Source: Pseudomonas sp. RGM2987
Lineage (GTDB): Bacteria; Pseudomonadota; Gammaproteobacteria; Pseudomonadales; Pseudomonadaceae
Direction of reading: 5' to 3'
DNA: 64,000 bases
Assembly: GCF_022952855.1 (NCBI RefSeq)
Contig: NZ_JALJDX010000211.1
Coordinates: 42,349 to 106,348, forward strand
The translations under genes and the position numbers were made by a program. Shown in pieces: positions 7,528 to 16,526 of the stretch. The notes below the pieces were generated by a model. The model saw only the letters and a program-made list of their open reading frames with translations, was not told the DNA's origin and searched no databases. The number at the start of each line of letters is the position of its first letter. The stretch's first letter is position 1.

Positions 7528-8736
7528 TCAGTCCTGGCTGACCGCGCCGATCTTGTGGATCGACAGGTCGGCGCCGTAATACTCTTCTTCCTGGCTCAGT
7601 CGCAGCCCCAGCAAAGCCCTGATCAAGCCATAGACCGCGAACCCACCGGCCAGAGCAATGACAACGCCCAGCGCCGTGCCGATCAACTGGCTGACCAGGC
7701 TGACACCGCCCAGGCCACCCAGCGCGCCTTGGCCGAAGATGCCGCAAGCGACTCCACCCCAGACACCGCACAACCCGTGCAACGGCCAGACACCCAGCAC
7801 ATCGTCAATCTTCCACTTGCCCTGGGCAGCGGTAAAGCACCACACAAACAAGGCACCGGCGACGGCACCTGTCGCCAGCGCGCCCACCGGATGCATCAGG
7901 TCGGAGCCGGCACAGACTGCCACCAAACCGGCCAGCGGTCCGTTGTGCAGAAAGCCTGGGTCATTGCGCCCGACGATCAATGCCGCCACGGTGCCGCCCA
8001 CCATCGCCATCAACGAATTGACCGCCACCAGCCCGCTCACCCCGGGCAGGGTCTGGGCACTCATCACGTTGAAACCGAACCAGCCGACGATCAGGATCCA
8101 CGAGCCCAGGGCCAGGAATGGAATGCTCGAAGGTGCGAAGGCCACCAGGCGCCCGTCCCGGTAGCGACCATTACGCGGCCCGAGCAACAGCACGGCAGCC
8201 AGGGCGAGCCAGCCGCCCATGGCATGCACCACTACGGAGCCGGCGAAGTCGTGAAAACTGGCACCGAAGTTCGCTTGCAGCCAGGCTTGCAGGCCGAAAT
8301 TCCCGTTCCAGACCAAGCCCTCGAAAAACGGGTAGACGAACGCGACGATCAACACAGTGGCGCACAACTGCGGTGCGAACCGGGCGCGTTCGGCGATGCC
8401 CCCGGAAATGATCGCCGGGATCGCGGCGGCAAAGGTCAGCAGGAAAAAGAACTTCACCAGCCTATAGCCATGATCGGCGCTGAGCACCGCAGCCGGTTGC
8501 AGGAAAGTCACGCCATAGGAAATCCAATAACCTATGAAGAAATAGGCCAGGGTCGAGACAGCGAAGTCGCTGAGGATCTTCGACAGTGCATTGACCTGGT
8601 TCTTTTGTCGGACCGTTCCCACTTCAAGGAAGGCAAACCCTGCATGCATGGCCAGAACCATGACTGCACCGAGCAGGATGAACAGCGTGTTGGAGCTATG
8701 GACCAGACTGTCCACGGCACTTTGCATATTTTCCAT
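7528..8736 (-). CDS. amt: Ammonium transporter (Amt/MEP/Rh family)
   Basis: Inner-membrane ammonium channel of 402 residues with about 11 hydrophobic helices. Visible family blocks are MHAGFAFLEVGTVRQKNQVN near residue 27, the DFAGSVVVHAMGGWLALAAV pore-lining segment with a conserved His, and the GGVACGIFGQGALGG region. The start at ATG 8736 (MENMQSAVDS) gives the common N-terminus; the longer reading from 8817 has no membrane or signal character. Unlike the canonical glnK-amtB pair, no PII gene is adjacent, so this is an orphan Amt paralogue. It faces the YqjD-like operon divergently. Confidence 0.95.
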   Translation of the reverse strand: MENMQSAVDSLVHSSNTLFILLGAVMVLAMHAGFAFLEVGTVRQKNQVNALSKILSDFAVSTLAYFFIGYWISYGVTFLQPAAVLSADHGYRLVKFFFLLTFAAAIPAIISGGIAERARFAPQLCATVLIVAFVYPFFEGLVWNGNFGLQAWLQANFGASFHDFAGSVVVHAMGGWLALAAVLLLGPRNGRYRDGRLVAFAPSSIPFLALGSWILIVGWFGFNVMSAQTLPGVSGLVAVNSLMAMVGGTVAALIVGRNDPGFLHNGPLAGLVAVCAGSDLMHPVGALATGAVAGALFVWCFTAAQGKWKIDDVLGVWPLHGLCGVWGGVACGIFGQGALGGLGGVSLVSQLIGTALGVVIALAGGFAVYGLIRALLGLRLSQEEEYYGADLSIHKIGAVSQD

Positions 8737-9076
8737 GGTGTTGGCAGACCTGAAAAAGTTGAAAAAGCACCAAACCGGTTCGCTCGCTTCGCTGACGCAC
8801 CAAGTTGAAACGATCACTACCTCCAGGTAGGGGGCTGCGAGCCGTTTTGGTGCAGCAGCATCGGCACAACGACATCCCGCCCTGGAGGTGCTTCGCGGGT
8901 TGTGATTATTTGGGTTAAGGTTTTACGGGCTTGCGCCCATCTACAGCGCACAGGCGCAGGTAAATGCACCAGTACATGGCAAAAACCTGAGCAAGAGTTG
9001 TACCAGGCATTTTCACTGAACCTTCCGGCAAGGCTCATACTCGAACGCTTCAGACGTCACTTAAGGAGATTCACCC
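8737..9076. other. Intergenic region between amt and the YqjD-like operon
   Basis: The 340 bases between two divergent starts hold the promoters of both units, but I cannot assign a clear -35/-10 pair. Three copies of GCACCAA or its complement occur at 8767-8773, 8797-8803 and 8847-8853 (inverted). They resemble half of an NtrC site and would suit nitrogen control of amt, but none forms a full palindrome. TAAGGAG at 9061-9067 is the ribosome site of the downstream gene. Confidence 0.4.
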
Positions 9077-9391
9077 ATGGCCAGACCCCAGGCAAAAAAT
9101 GCTCAAGAAACCCTGATGGAAGATTTCCAGACGCTGGTCAGCGACACCGAACGGCTGCTGGATCACACCGCGACCCTGGCCGGCGATCAGGCTGACGTCC
9201 TGCGCAGCCAGATCCACGAGACCCTGTTGCGCGCCCGCGAGACGCTCAAGCTGACCGAGGAATCGGTGCGCGAACGCGGCCAGGCGGCGGTGATCGCCAC
9301 CGAGGAATACGTGCAGGCCAACCCTTGGCAATCCGTCGGCATTGCCGCAGGCGTGGGCTTTCTGATCGGTCTGCTGGCGACTCGGCGCTGA
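9077..9391 (+). CDS. YqjD/ElaB-family (DUF883) membrane-anchored protein
   Basis: A 104-residue protein with a long amphipathic helix (about residues 10-75) and a C-terminal hydrophobic anchor VGIAAGVGFLIGLL ending in ATRR, the layout of DUF883 proteins. E. coli relatives YqjD and ElaB sit in the inner membrane through the C-terminus and associate with ribosomes in stationary phase; the same role here is inferred. TAAGGAG lies nine bases before the ATG. The stop codon overlaps the start of the next gene (TGATG), and the E. coli yqjD-yqjE neighbourhood is conserved. Confidence 0.92.
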   Translation: MARPQAKNAQETLMEDFQTLVSDTERLLDHTATLAGDQADVLRSQIHETLLRARETLKLTEESVRERGQAAVIATEEYVQANPWQSVGIAAGVGFLIGLLATRR

Positions 9392-9783
9392 TGATGGGTA
9401 TCGACGAATCCGGCTCGCCTGAAGCGGGCACAAAACCCACCGCGCGCCGCCTGGGTGCGGCGTTTCTCGGTTTGCTGCACAGCCACGTCGAATTGTTCGG
9501 TATGGAGTTGCAGGAGCAAAAGGCCCGCACCGTCAGCCTCCTGCTGTTCGCCGGCCTGGCGTTGGTGTTCGGCCTGTTGCTGCTGGTCGGGCTCTCGGCG
9601 CTGGTAATGATCCTGGTATGGGACACCTATCGCCTGGCGGGGATTCTCGGACTGTGCCTGTTCTACCTGCTGGCGGCGTTGTTCTGCGGGCTGCGGCTCA
9701 AGGCGGCGATCTACGACGAATCCTCGCCTTTCCACGCCACCCTGGAAGAACTTGCCAATGACCGGGAGCGACTGCTGCCATGA
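9391..9783 (+). CDS. YqjE-like phage-holin-family inner-membrane protein
   Basis: A 130-residue protein with two adjacent hydrophobic helices (LLLFAGLALVFGLLLLVGLS and LAGILGLCLFYLLAALFCG) preceded by an amphipathic HSHVELFGMELQEQKAR helix, as in the Phage_holin_3_6/YqjE family. The family name does not imply phage origin. Two tandem ATGs at 9391 and 9394 overlap the stop of the upstream gene, and the end overlaps the next start by four bases (ATGA), so three genes are translated as a coupled unit. Confidence 0.88.
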   Translation: MMGIDESGSPEAGTKPTARRLGAAFLGLLHSHVELFGMELQEQKARTVSLLLFAGLALVFGLLLLVGLSALVMILVWDTYRLAGILGLCLFYLLAALFCGLRLKAAIYDESSPFHATLEELANDRERLLP

Positions 9784-10115
9784 GCCTGCCTGATATTCCC
9801 CAAGCCCGGACCCGACAGGAAATGCGCAAGGCGCTGGTGCGCCTGCGCATGGAAATGCATCGCCAGGAGATCCGCCAGGAAACGCGCCAGCTGCTGCAAC
9901 CTCTGCACCGGGTTCGCGGCATGACGCAAAGCTGGCATGAAGGCTTTGGCATCAAGCACGCGCCACTGTGGGGCGTGGCGGCGGTGTCGCTGCTGGGATT
10001 CATCACCGGCAAACGGACCCGCAGCGGCCGTACGGGTGGCATCACCGGCCTGGTCCGACTGGCAACCACATTGCTGCCGCTGATCAAACTGGCCAAGGGC
10101 ATGCGCAAGCCCTGA
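9780..10115 (+). CDS. Hypothetical third gene of the YqjD-YqjE operon
   Basis: A 111-residue, strongly basic protein. The first 50 residues are a charged helix rich in Arg, Glu and Gln (RQEMRKALVRLRMEMHRQEI), followed by a short hydrophobic stretch LWGVAAVSLLGFITG and a second weak one near the end (ATTLLPLIKLAKG). It holds the operon place of E. coli yqjK, but I see no firm sequence match. It starts by a four-base overlap with the preceding gene, so expression is coupled. Confidence 0.8.
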   Translation: MSLPDIPQARTRQEMRKALVRLRMEMHRQEIRQETRQLLQPLHRVRGMTQSWHEGFGIKHAPLWGVAAVSLLGFITGKRTRSGRTGGITGLVRLATTLLPLIKLAKGMRKP

Positions 10116-10147
10116 GGCACCGCTTGAACCGAGGACCTGGTGGACCC

Positions 10148-10251
10148 GTGGCGAGGGAGCTTGCTCCCGCTGGACTGCGCAGCAGGCTTGTTGTGAGCGC
10201 TTCGCACTGGAGCGCCAGCCCGGTCAAGCGGGAGCAAGCTCCCTCGCCACA
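10148..10251. repeat. Paired REP elements (GTGGCGAGGGAGC family)
   Basis: Two inverted copies of GTGGCGAGGGAGCTTGCTCC face each other across a loop of about 60 bases, forming a BIME-like hairpin. It lies after the YqjD-like operon, where it may stabilise the mRNA 3' end or bind gyrase. Confidence 0.9.
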
Positions 10252-10358
10252 GGTTTGCAGCATGATGATCCTGACGTCCTGCGCGAGCATGGGTCTTGCA
10301 GCGCGGCGCACGAAACGGGAAGCTAGGGCATCGACCTTATCAAACGGAGCAACCGGCC

Positions 10359-11687
10359 TTGGATTGGCACACCCTGCTGAATCGCGAACGCCTCGGAAAA
10401 CCCCTGCATAGCCCGCAAGAGCTGGGTCGCAGCCCCTTTCACAAAGACCACGACCGCATCATCTTTTCCGGCGCCTTCCGGCGGCTCGGACGCAAGACAC
10501 AGGTGCACCCGGTTTCCAGCAACGACCACATCCATACGCGCCTGACCCATTCGCTGGAAGTCAGTTGCGTCGGACGCTCCCTGGGCATGCGCGTGGGAGA
10601 AACCCTGCGCAACGCCCTCCCCGATTGGTGCGAGCCAAGCGACCTGGGCATGGTGGTCCAATCGGCGTGCCTGGCCCACGACATCGGCAACCCACCGTTT
10701 GGTCATTCCGGTGAGGACGCGATTCGCTACTGGTTCCAGCAGGCGGCGGGCCGCGGTTGGCTTGACGCCATGAGTGAAGCCGAGCGTAACGACTTCCTGA
10801 ATTTCGAGGGCAACGCCCAGGGCTTTCGCGTTCTCACGCAGCTGGAATACCACCAGTTCGACGGTGGGACCCGGTTGACCTATGCCACCCTTGGCACCTA
10901 TCTGAAATACCCTTGGACGGCCCGCCACGCCGACTCCCTCGGCTACAAGAAGCACAAGTTCGGTTGCTATCAGAGCGAACTGCCATTGCTGGAGCAGATC
11001 GCCGCCAAGCTGGGCCTGCCGCAGCTTGAGGATCAACGCTGGGCGCGGCATCCGCTGGTGTACCTGATGGAGGCCGCCGATGACATCTGCTACGCCCTGA
11101 TCGACCTCGAGGACGGCGTGGAGATGGAGCTTCTGCAGTATTCGCAGGTGGAATCGCTGTTGCTGGACCTGGTGGGCGACGATATTCCGGATACCTATCG
11201 CCAGCTCGGGCCGCTTGACTCCCGACGCCGCAAGCTGGCGATCCTGCGGGGCAAGGCCATCGAACACCTGACCAACGCGGCTGCCCGGGCTTTCGTCGAG
11301 CAGCAGGACGCGCTGCTCGCTGGCACGCTCTCGGGAGATCTGGTGGAACACATGCATGGCCCGGCCAAGCGCTGTGTGTTGAATGCCAAGGACATGGCGC
11401 GCAAGAAGATTTTCCAGGACAAAGGCAAGACCCTGCATGAAATTGGCGCCTACACCACCCTGGAAATCCTCCTCAACGGGTTTTGCGGAGCGGCGCTCGA
11501 ACAGCATGGCGGTCGCACGCCCTCTTTCAAGAACCGCCGTATCCTCGACCTGTTGGGCAACAACGCGCCCGACCCGAACGGGCCGTTGCACGGCGCGTTC
11601 CTGCGGATGATCGACTTCATCGCCGGCATGACCGACAGCTACGCCAGCGAAATGGCTCAGGAAATGACGGGGCGCACCCGGCAATGA
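10359..11687 (+). CDS. dgt: Deoxyguanosinetriphosphate triphosphohydrolase-like protein
   Basis: HD-domain dNTP triphosphohydrolase, 442 residues, which splits dGTP or related dNTPs into nucleoside and triphosphate. The metal-binding residues are visible: His64 in [16 protein letters not shown] and the HD pair His107-Asp108 in [19 protein letters not shown]; a further Asp lies in [19 protein letters not shown]. The start is taken as TTG 10359, giving the usual [21 protein letters not shown]-terminus, with CGGAG nine bases upstream; the longer reading back to 10296 adds no conserved sequence. It is a single-gene unit between two REP clusters. Confidence 0.92.
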   Translation: MDWHTLLNRERLGKPLHSPQELGRSPFHKDHDRIIFSGAFRRLGRKTQVHPVSSNDHIHTRLTHSLEVSCVGRSLGMRVGETLRNALPDWCEPSDLGMVVQSACLAHDIGNPPFGHSGEDAIRYWFQQAAGRGWLDAMSEAERNDFLNFEGNAQGFRVLTQLEYHQFDGGTRLTYATLGTYLKYPWTARHADSLGYKKHKFGCYQSELPLLEQIAAKLGLPQLEDQRWARHPLVYLMEAADDICYALIDLEDGVEMELLQYSQVESLLLDLVGDDIPDTYRQLGPLDSRRRKLAILRGKAIEHLTNAAARAFVEQQDALLAGTLSGDLVEHMHGPAKRCVLNAKDMARKKIFQDKGKTLHEIGAYTTLEILLNGFCGAALEQHGGRTPSFKNRRILDLLGNNAPDPNGPLHGAFLRMIDFIAGMTDSYASEMAQEMTGRTRQ

Positions 11688-12158
11688 TGAGCGGCATCTG
11701 GAGATGAGTAGGGAATAGAGATCCCAAGGCACTCCCCCTCCCTGTGGGAGCGGGCTTGCTCGCGAAGACGGCTGCACATTCAATATCATTGTTGACCGTT
11801 CTACCGCTTTCGCGAGCAAGCCCGCTCCCACAGGAATTGTGCATGGCATAAGGACCATGATTTCCATACAAACACTGGACTTATGTCCGAAAGTTATCTA
11901 TTCGCGTCCCCCCATGTAATACCCCACCTCCTACATGTTTGTATAAACAAAAAAACCAAGGAAATTTCCTTTCACAAACTGCCGATTCGCTCACCGTCCT
12001 ATTTCTCTCGCCTACTAAAACCCCACATCACCGTAATATCTTGCCTCTTTTTTTGTAGGAAACTTCTGAAATTGAAGTTGCATGCCCGTCTGTTCGTACG
12101 ACCTCGGCTGTAACTGGGCTAAGGTGCGCGCTTTATTAAGCTCGCAGGGAATTTATTC
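11688..12158. other. Intergenic region with REP pair and AT-rich leader
   Basis: The 470-base gap has two parts. Bases 11743-11834 are an inverted REP pair. Bases 11880-12158 are clearly more AT-rich than the surroundings and form the upstream region of the response-regulator gene; they carry long pyrimidine and purine runs but no promoter that I can name. A 76-codon frame at 11883-12113 is considered non-coding. Confidence 0.6.
11743..11834. repeat. Paired REP elements (GTGGGAGCGGGC family)
   Basis: A direct copy of GTGGGAGCGGGCTTGCTCGC and an inverted copy are separated by about 45 bases and can form a long hairpin. It lies just after the dGTPase gene. Confidence 0.92.
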
Positions 12159-12785
12159 ATGAACTCCGTTTTCATTGTCGACGATCATCCGGTCATCCGC
12201 CTCGCCGTTCGCATGCTCCTGGAGCATGAGGGCTATAAGGTCGTAGGGGAAACTGACAACGGCGTCGATGCGATGCAAATGGTGCGCGAATGCATGCCGG
12301 ACCTGGTCATCCTGGACATCAGCATTCCCAAACTCGACGGGCTGGAAATCCTCTCGCGCTTCAACGCCATGACCACTCCACTCAAGACCCTGGTGCTCAC
12401 GGCGCAATCGCCCACATTGTTCGGTATTCGCTGCATGCAGTCCGGTGCCTCTGGCTACGTTTGTAAACAGGAAGACCTCAGCGAACTTGTCAGCGCAATC
12501 AAGGCCGTATTGTCCGGCTACAACTATTTCCCCAGCCAGGCATTGAACCCGATGCGCCCGGATGATCCGCGCAGCGTAGAGCTCGACCTTTTCAAGAGTG
12601 TCAATGATCGGGAGTTAATGGTGCTGCAACTTTTTGCCCAGGGTCGCACCAACAAGGAAATAGCCAAGGGAATGTTCCTCAGCAATAAAACCGTCAGCAC
12701 CTATAAGAAGCGGCTGATGCAGAAACTCAAAGTCAAATCCCTGGTAGACCTGATTGAAATGGCCAAGCGCAACGCGCTGGTGTGA
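12159..12785 (+). CDS. NarL/LuxR-family response regulator (BvgA/RocA-like)
   Basis: Two-component DNA-binding regulator of 208 residues. The receiver domain (1-120) has the acidic pair Asp8-Asp9 (VDDHPV), phospho-acceptor Asp53 (VILDISIPKLDG), the Thr of VLTAQS and a lysine in YVCKQEDLSE. The C-terminal LuxR-type helix-turn-helix covers about 145-205 (NDRELMVLQLFAQGRTNKEI, then FLSNKTVSTYKKRLMQKL). It closely resembles the BvgA/EvgA/RocA class, which works with unorthodox kinases, and it overlaps the downstream kinase gene by four bases. The target genes are unknown; the adjacent HD-GYP gene is a plausible functional partner. Confidence 0.93.
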   Translation: MNSVFIVDDHPVIRLAVRMLLEHEGYKVVGETDNGVDAMQMVRECMPDLVILDISIPKLDGLEILSRFNAMTTPLKTLVLTAQSPTLFGIRCMQSGASGYVCKQEDLSELVSAIKAVLSGYNYFPSQALNPMRPDDPRSVELDLFKSVNDRELMVLQLFAQGRTNKEIAKGMFLSNKTVSTYKKRLMQKLKVKSLVDLIEMAKRNALV

Positions 12786-15700
12786 GAAACCGGATGCTCA
12801 AATGCATAGCGAAGTATCTCCTGCTGTCCGGCGCGGGGTTGTATGCAGGCCTCCTCGCTGCGACAGCCGCCGCGCCAGAGCCGTACACGCTCCTGGGTCG
12901 CTCGCCGACGGCCCCTATCGAGGTCCGGCTGGATGACGTCCACCGCGTCTGGCTGAAGGACCGACGGGAACTGGTGCTGGGAACCTCCGCACCGGATTAT
13001 CCGCCCTTCGACTTGTCCACCAGCGGTCGCGATTACGAAGGCATGACCGCCGATTACGCGCAACTCATCGCCAAGGCGACCGGCCTGCCCATGCGAGTCC
13101 TGCGCTTCGGTTCGCGCGAGGCCGCCGTGGCCGCGCTCAAACAGGGGCAGATCGACCTGCTGGGCACCGCCAACGGTTTCGAGGCGCGCAACCCGGACCT
13201 GATGTTATCGACGCCTTATGCCGTCGACCAACCGGTGCTCGTCACCCGCACCAACGAGAACCCGCCCTTGGGCGACAATCTGGACGGGTTACGCCTGAGC
13301 ATGGTCTATCACTACCTGCCGCTGCCGGAGATCGAAAAGCTCTACCCCAAGGCGCTCATCACCACTTATCCGTCTTACCAGAACGCCATAAACGCCGTCG
13401 CGTTCGGCCAGGCCGATGTATTTCTCGGCGATACCATTTCCACCCATTACATGATCAACAGGGGCTATCTGAGTAATATCCGCATGGCCAGCTTCGGCAA
13501 GCATGAATCCCATGGGTTCGGTTTTGCGGTCCGACGCGACGATAGCCGCCTACTGGACATCATCAACGCCACGCTCAGCCAGATCCCGATTGCCGAGCAA
13601 GCGGCCATCGCCAAGCGCTGGAGCGCCGGCAGCGACCTGTACCTCACGGACCACACGATACAACTGACCGACCGCGAGCAACGCTGGCTCGCGGCTCATC
13701 CGGTGGTTCGGGTGGTGGTCAACGAAACGTCTGCGCCCTTCACATTCTTCGATGCACAGGGTGATTTTCGCGGGATCAGCGCCGACCTGCTGGAATTGAT
13801 CAGGCTGCGCACTGGCCTGCGCCTGGTCATCCAGCGACGCCAGAGTGACAGCGAAATGATCGCCTCGGTCCTGCATGATCAGGCCGACATGATCGCTGCG
13901 CTGCTGCCCAGCGGCGAACGGCAGCAACGGCTCAAATTCAGCCGTCCCTATATCGACAGCTCGTTCGTCCTGCTGACCCGCAAGCATGCAGGCACACCGG
14001 CGACACTCGATCAGTTCGCCAGCGCAAGCCTGGCTGTCGCCAAGGGCAACCCGATAATTGAATGGCTGCGCAGCCATTACCCCGCTCTGACGATCATCGA
14101 AACGGACGGTTCTTCCCGCGCCGTAGAGATGCTCGCCGATGGGCAGGTCGATGGCAGCGTGCACTCGCTGGTCATGGCCAACTACTTCATCGCCTCCCAG
14201 AGGCTGTACGACAGATTGCAGATCAGCAGCACGGTCGGTACCCAGCAAGCGCTGTTCTCCCTGGCCACGGCAAAAAATGCCACAGAGTTGAGCACCATAC
14301 TCGACAAGGCACTGACCAGCATCGACCCTGACGAACTGGGCGTCATCAACAACCGTTGGCGCGGTTACGTCTCGGCATCGCAACACACCTGGCGCACCTA
14401 TAACCGCCTGTTCTTCCAGGTCGTGGCGGGCGTCGGTCTGTTACTGCTGCTGTCCCTGGCCTGGAACGCCTACATGCAGCGCCAGATCAGGCAACGTCAA
14501 CGAGCGGAACTGGCCCTCAATGACCAATTGGAGTTCATGCACGCACTGCTCAACGGCACGCCCCATCCGATTTACGTGAGGGATCGCAACGGTTTGCTGC
14601 AAAGCTGCAATGACAGTTATTTGGAGACTTTCGATGCACGGCGCGAGGACATCGTGGGCAAGGACGTGATGCCGGGCTCCATGAGCAACGCCTTCGAAGC
14701 GCAGCAGTACCAGGCGGATTACCAGCGCGTCATGCGCGAAGGCATCCCCCTGGTCATGGACCGCCCCTTGCACATCGGCGACAGGCAACTGACGATCTAT
14801 CACTGGATCCTCCCCTACCGAAACTCCGCCGCACAGGTGCAAGGCATCATCGGCGGCTGGATCGATATCAGCGAACGGCGGCAACTGTTCGAACAGTTGC
14901 GCGCCTCCAAGCAACAGGCCGAGGACGCCAACCGGGCTAAAAGCACCTTCCTGGCGACCATGAGCCACGAAATCCGCACCCCGATGAATGCAGTGATCGG
15001 CATGCTTGAACTGGCGCTGAAACAGGCCGAAAAGGGCCAGGTGGATCGCGCCTCCATCGAAGTCGCCTACGAATCGGCATCGGGCATGCTCGAATTGATC
15101 GGCGACATCCTGGACATCGCCCGTATCGAATCAGGTCATCTGAGCCTGGCGCCCGAGCGGGTCAATCTCAGGGCGATGCTGCAATCGGTCATACGGGTAT
15201 TCGAAGGCGTGGCGCGGCAGAAGAACCTCGGTTTGTCGCTGCAGTTCGATGCCGCAAATGGCAGCCCGGACGTGTTGATCGACCCGTTGCGGTTCAAGCA
15301 GGTGCTGTCGAACCTGATCAGCAATGCCCTTAAATTTACCGAAAAGGGTCAGGTCTTGGTGAAGGTCCGGCTGTCTCGAACCGCCGAGGACAACGTCTTG
15401 CGACTGCAACTGGAAGTCAGCGACAGCGGCATTGGTATCAGCCCGGCAGACCTGCAACGCCTGTTCGAACCGTTTGCCCAGGTCGACAACACCAGCCGGA
15501 TGGCCCGCAATGGTGCGGGCCTGGGATTGGTGATCAGCCGCAACCTTTGCCAGATGATGGGCGGCAGCTTGCACATGAACAGCCAGCCAGGCGTTGGCAG
15601 CCAGGTCCAGGTCTGCCTGCAATTGACGGTCCTGCCGCCTGCGACGACTGACGCGCCCCCCGGGCCGGCCATCGAAACGACCGAATCTGCCCTGGACATC

Positions 15701-16414
15701 CTAGTGGTGGACGATCATCCCGCCAACCGCCTGTTGATGTCGCAGCAACTGGAATACCTGGGCCATCGCTACCAGGTCGCCCACGATGGCGCCCATGGGC
15801 TCGAAGTCTGGCGCGAGGGGCACTTCGACCTGGTCATCGCCGATTGCAACATGCCCATCATGAGCGGCTATGAACTGGCCCGCTCGATTCGCCGCGATGA
15901 GTCCGAACGGCAACGGCCGCCCTGCACCATCCTGGGGTTTACCGCCAATGCTCAACCCGAAGAAAAACAACGCTGCCGGGACGCCGGAATGGACGACTGC
16001 CTGTTCAAGCCAATCAGCCTGAGCGCCCTGAGCCAGTGGATCAAGACAGTCAATGCAACCAGTCGCCCCGGGGTATTCAGCGTGCAGAGCCTGGGAGCGC
16101 TGACCGGTGGCGATCCTTCGTCCACCCGGCGCCTGTTGGCTGAACTGTTCAGCAGCAGCCGCGCGGACCGTCTGGAGTTGCTCAAGGTCGCCCAAGAGGG
16201 CAGCCGCCAGGCACTGACCGAAACGGCGCACAAAATAAAAGGCGTGGCCCGGATCGTCCAGGCAACCGCGCTGATCCAGCGCTGCGAAGCCCTGGAGCAG
16301 GCCTGTCATCACGCGCAGGCACCTGGGCAGCTCGACGAATGCATCCAGGCCCTCGACCTCGCCATGCGCGAACTTGAGCAGGCCTTGGGAGCCGAGATCG
16401 CCAAGGCAAAATAA
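12782..16414 (+). CDS. BvgS/RocS-like unorthodox hybrid sensor kinase
   Basis: Inner-membrane sensor of 1210 residues with every domain of the BvgS class. In order: signal peptide (about 1-30), two tandem periplasmic solute-binding-type (SBP_bac_3) domains (about 50-280 and 295-530), one membrane helix (about 547-567), a PAS domain (585-700), a dimerisation domain with phospho-His729 (FLATMSHEIRTPMNA), an HATPase domain (N box NLISNALKFTEKG), a receiver with Asp1021 (IADCNMPIMSG) and an HPt domain with His1150 (ETAHKIKGVARI). All relay residues are present, so a four-step phosphorelay to the upstream response regulator is expected. The start is GTG 12782, overlapping the upstream stop; ATG 12794 is an alternative. 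The ligand is unknown; tandem Venus flytrap domains usually bind small organic molecules. Confidence 0.95.
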   Translation: MRNRMLKCIAKYLLLSGAGLYAGLLAATAAAPEPYTLLGRSPTAPIEVRLDDVHRVWLKDRRELVLGTSAPDYPPFDLSTSGRDYEGMTADYAQLIAKATGLPMRVLRFGSREAAVAALKQGQIDLLGTANGFEARNPDLMLSTPYAVDQPVLVTRTNENPPLGDNLDGLRLSMVYHYLPLPEIEKLYPKALITTYPSYQNAINAVAFGQADVFLGDTISTHYMINRGYLSNIRMASFGKHESHGFGFAVRRDDSRLLDIINATLSQIPIAEQAAIAKRWSAGSDLYLTDHTIQLTDREQRWLAAHPVVRVVVNETSAPFTFFDAQGDFRGISADLLELIRLRTGLRLVIQRRQSDSEMIASVLHDQADMIAALLPSGERQQRLKFSRPYIDSSFVLLTRKHAGTPATLDQFASASLAVAKGNPIIEWLRSHYPALTIIETDGSSRAVEMLADGQVDGSVHSLVMANYFIASQRLYDRLQISSTVGTQQALFSLATAKNATELSTILDKALTSIDPDELGVINNRWRGYVSASQHTWRTYNRLFFQVVAGVGLLLLLSLAWNAYMQRQIRQRQRAELALNDQLEFMHALLNGTPHPIYVRDRNGLLQSCNDSYLETFDARREDIVGKDVMPGSMSNAFEAQQYQADYQRVMREGIPLVMDRPLHIGDRQLTIYHWILPYRNSAAQVQGIIGGWIDISERRQLFEQLRASKQQAEDANRAKSTFLATMSHEIRTPMNAVIGMLELALKQAEKGQVDRASIEVAYESASGMLELIGDILDIARIESGHLSLAPERVNLRAMLQSVIRVFEGVARQKNLGLSLQFDAANGSPDVLIDPLRFKQVLSNLISNALKFTEKGQVLVKVRLSRTAEDNVLRLQLEVSDSGIGISPADLQRLFEPFAQVDNTSRMARNGAGLGLVISRNLCQMMGGSLHMNSQPGVGSQVQVCLQLTVLPPATTDAPPGPAIETTESALDILVVDDHPANRLLMSQQLEYLGHRYQVAHDGAHGLEVWREGHFDLVIADCNMPIMSGYELARSIRRDESERQRPPCTILGFTANAQPEEKQRCRDAGMDDCLFKPISLSALSQWIKTVNATSRPGVFSVQSLGALTGGDPSSTRRLLAELFSSSRADRLELLKVAQEGSRQALTETAHKIKGVARIVQATALIQRCEALEQACHHAQAPGQLDECIQALDLAMRELEQALGAEIAKAK

Positions 16415-16452
16415 TCCGGTGTTTACTATGCTGTTCGCAGCAGTGCGTACCG

Positions 16453-16506
16453 GGGGTGTTCTCGATCGCTTTCCCCTTCACGCGAGGAGCCGATTGAGAA
16501 CACCCC
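16453..16506. promoter_or_regulatory. Long inverted repeat upstream of the HD-GYP gene
   Basis: GGGGTGTTCTCGATCG (16453-16468) and CGATTGAGAACACCCC (16491-16506) pair over 16 positions with one mismatch, across a 22-base loop. There is no T run, so it is not an ordinary terminator. It ends 20 bases before the start codon of the HD-GYP gene and could be an operator or a leader hairpin that affects ribosome access. Confidence 0.7.
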
Positions 16507-16526
16507 TATCACTTGGAGTGACTGCA

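Noticed and set aside
7519..8808. A 429-codon plus-strand frame opposite the amt gene
   Set aside because: The minus-strand frame encodes an unmistakable ammonium transporter; the plus frame is a shadow with biased Gln/Arg/His content.
11883..12113. A 76-codon frame in the AT-rich gap before the response regulator
   Set aside because: No ribosome site, no GC third-position bias and no recognisable motif; the gap looks regulatory.
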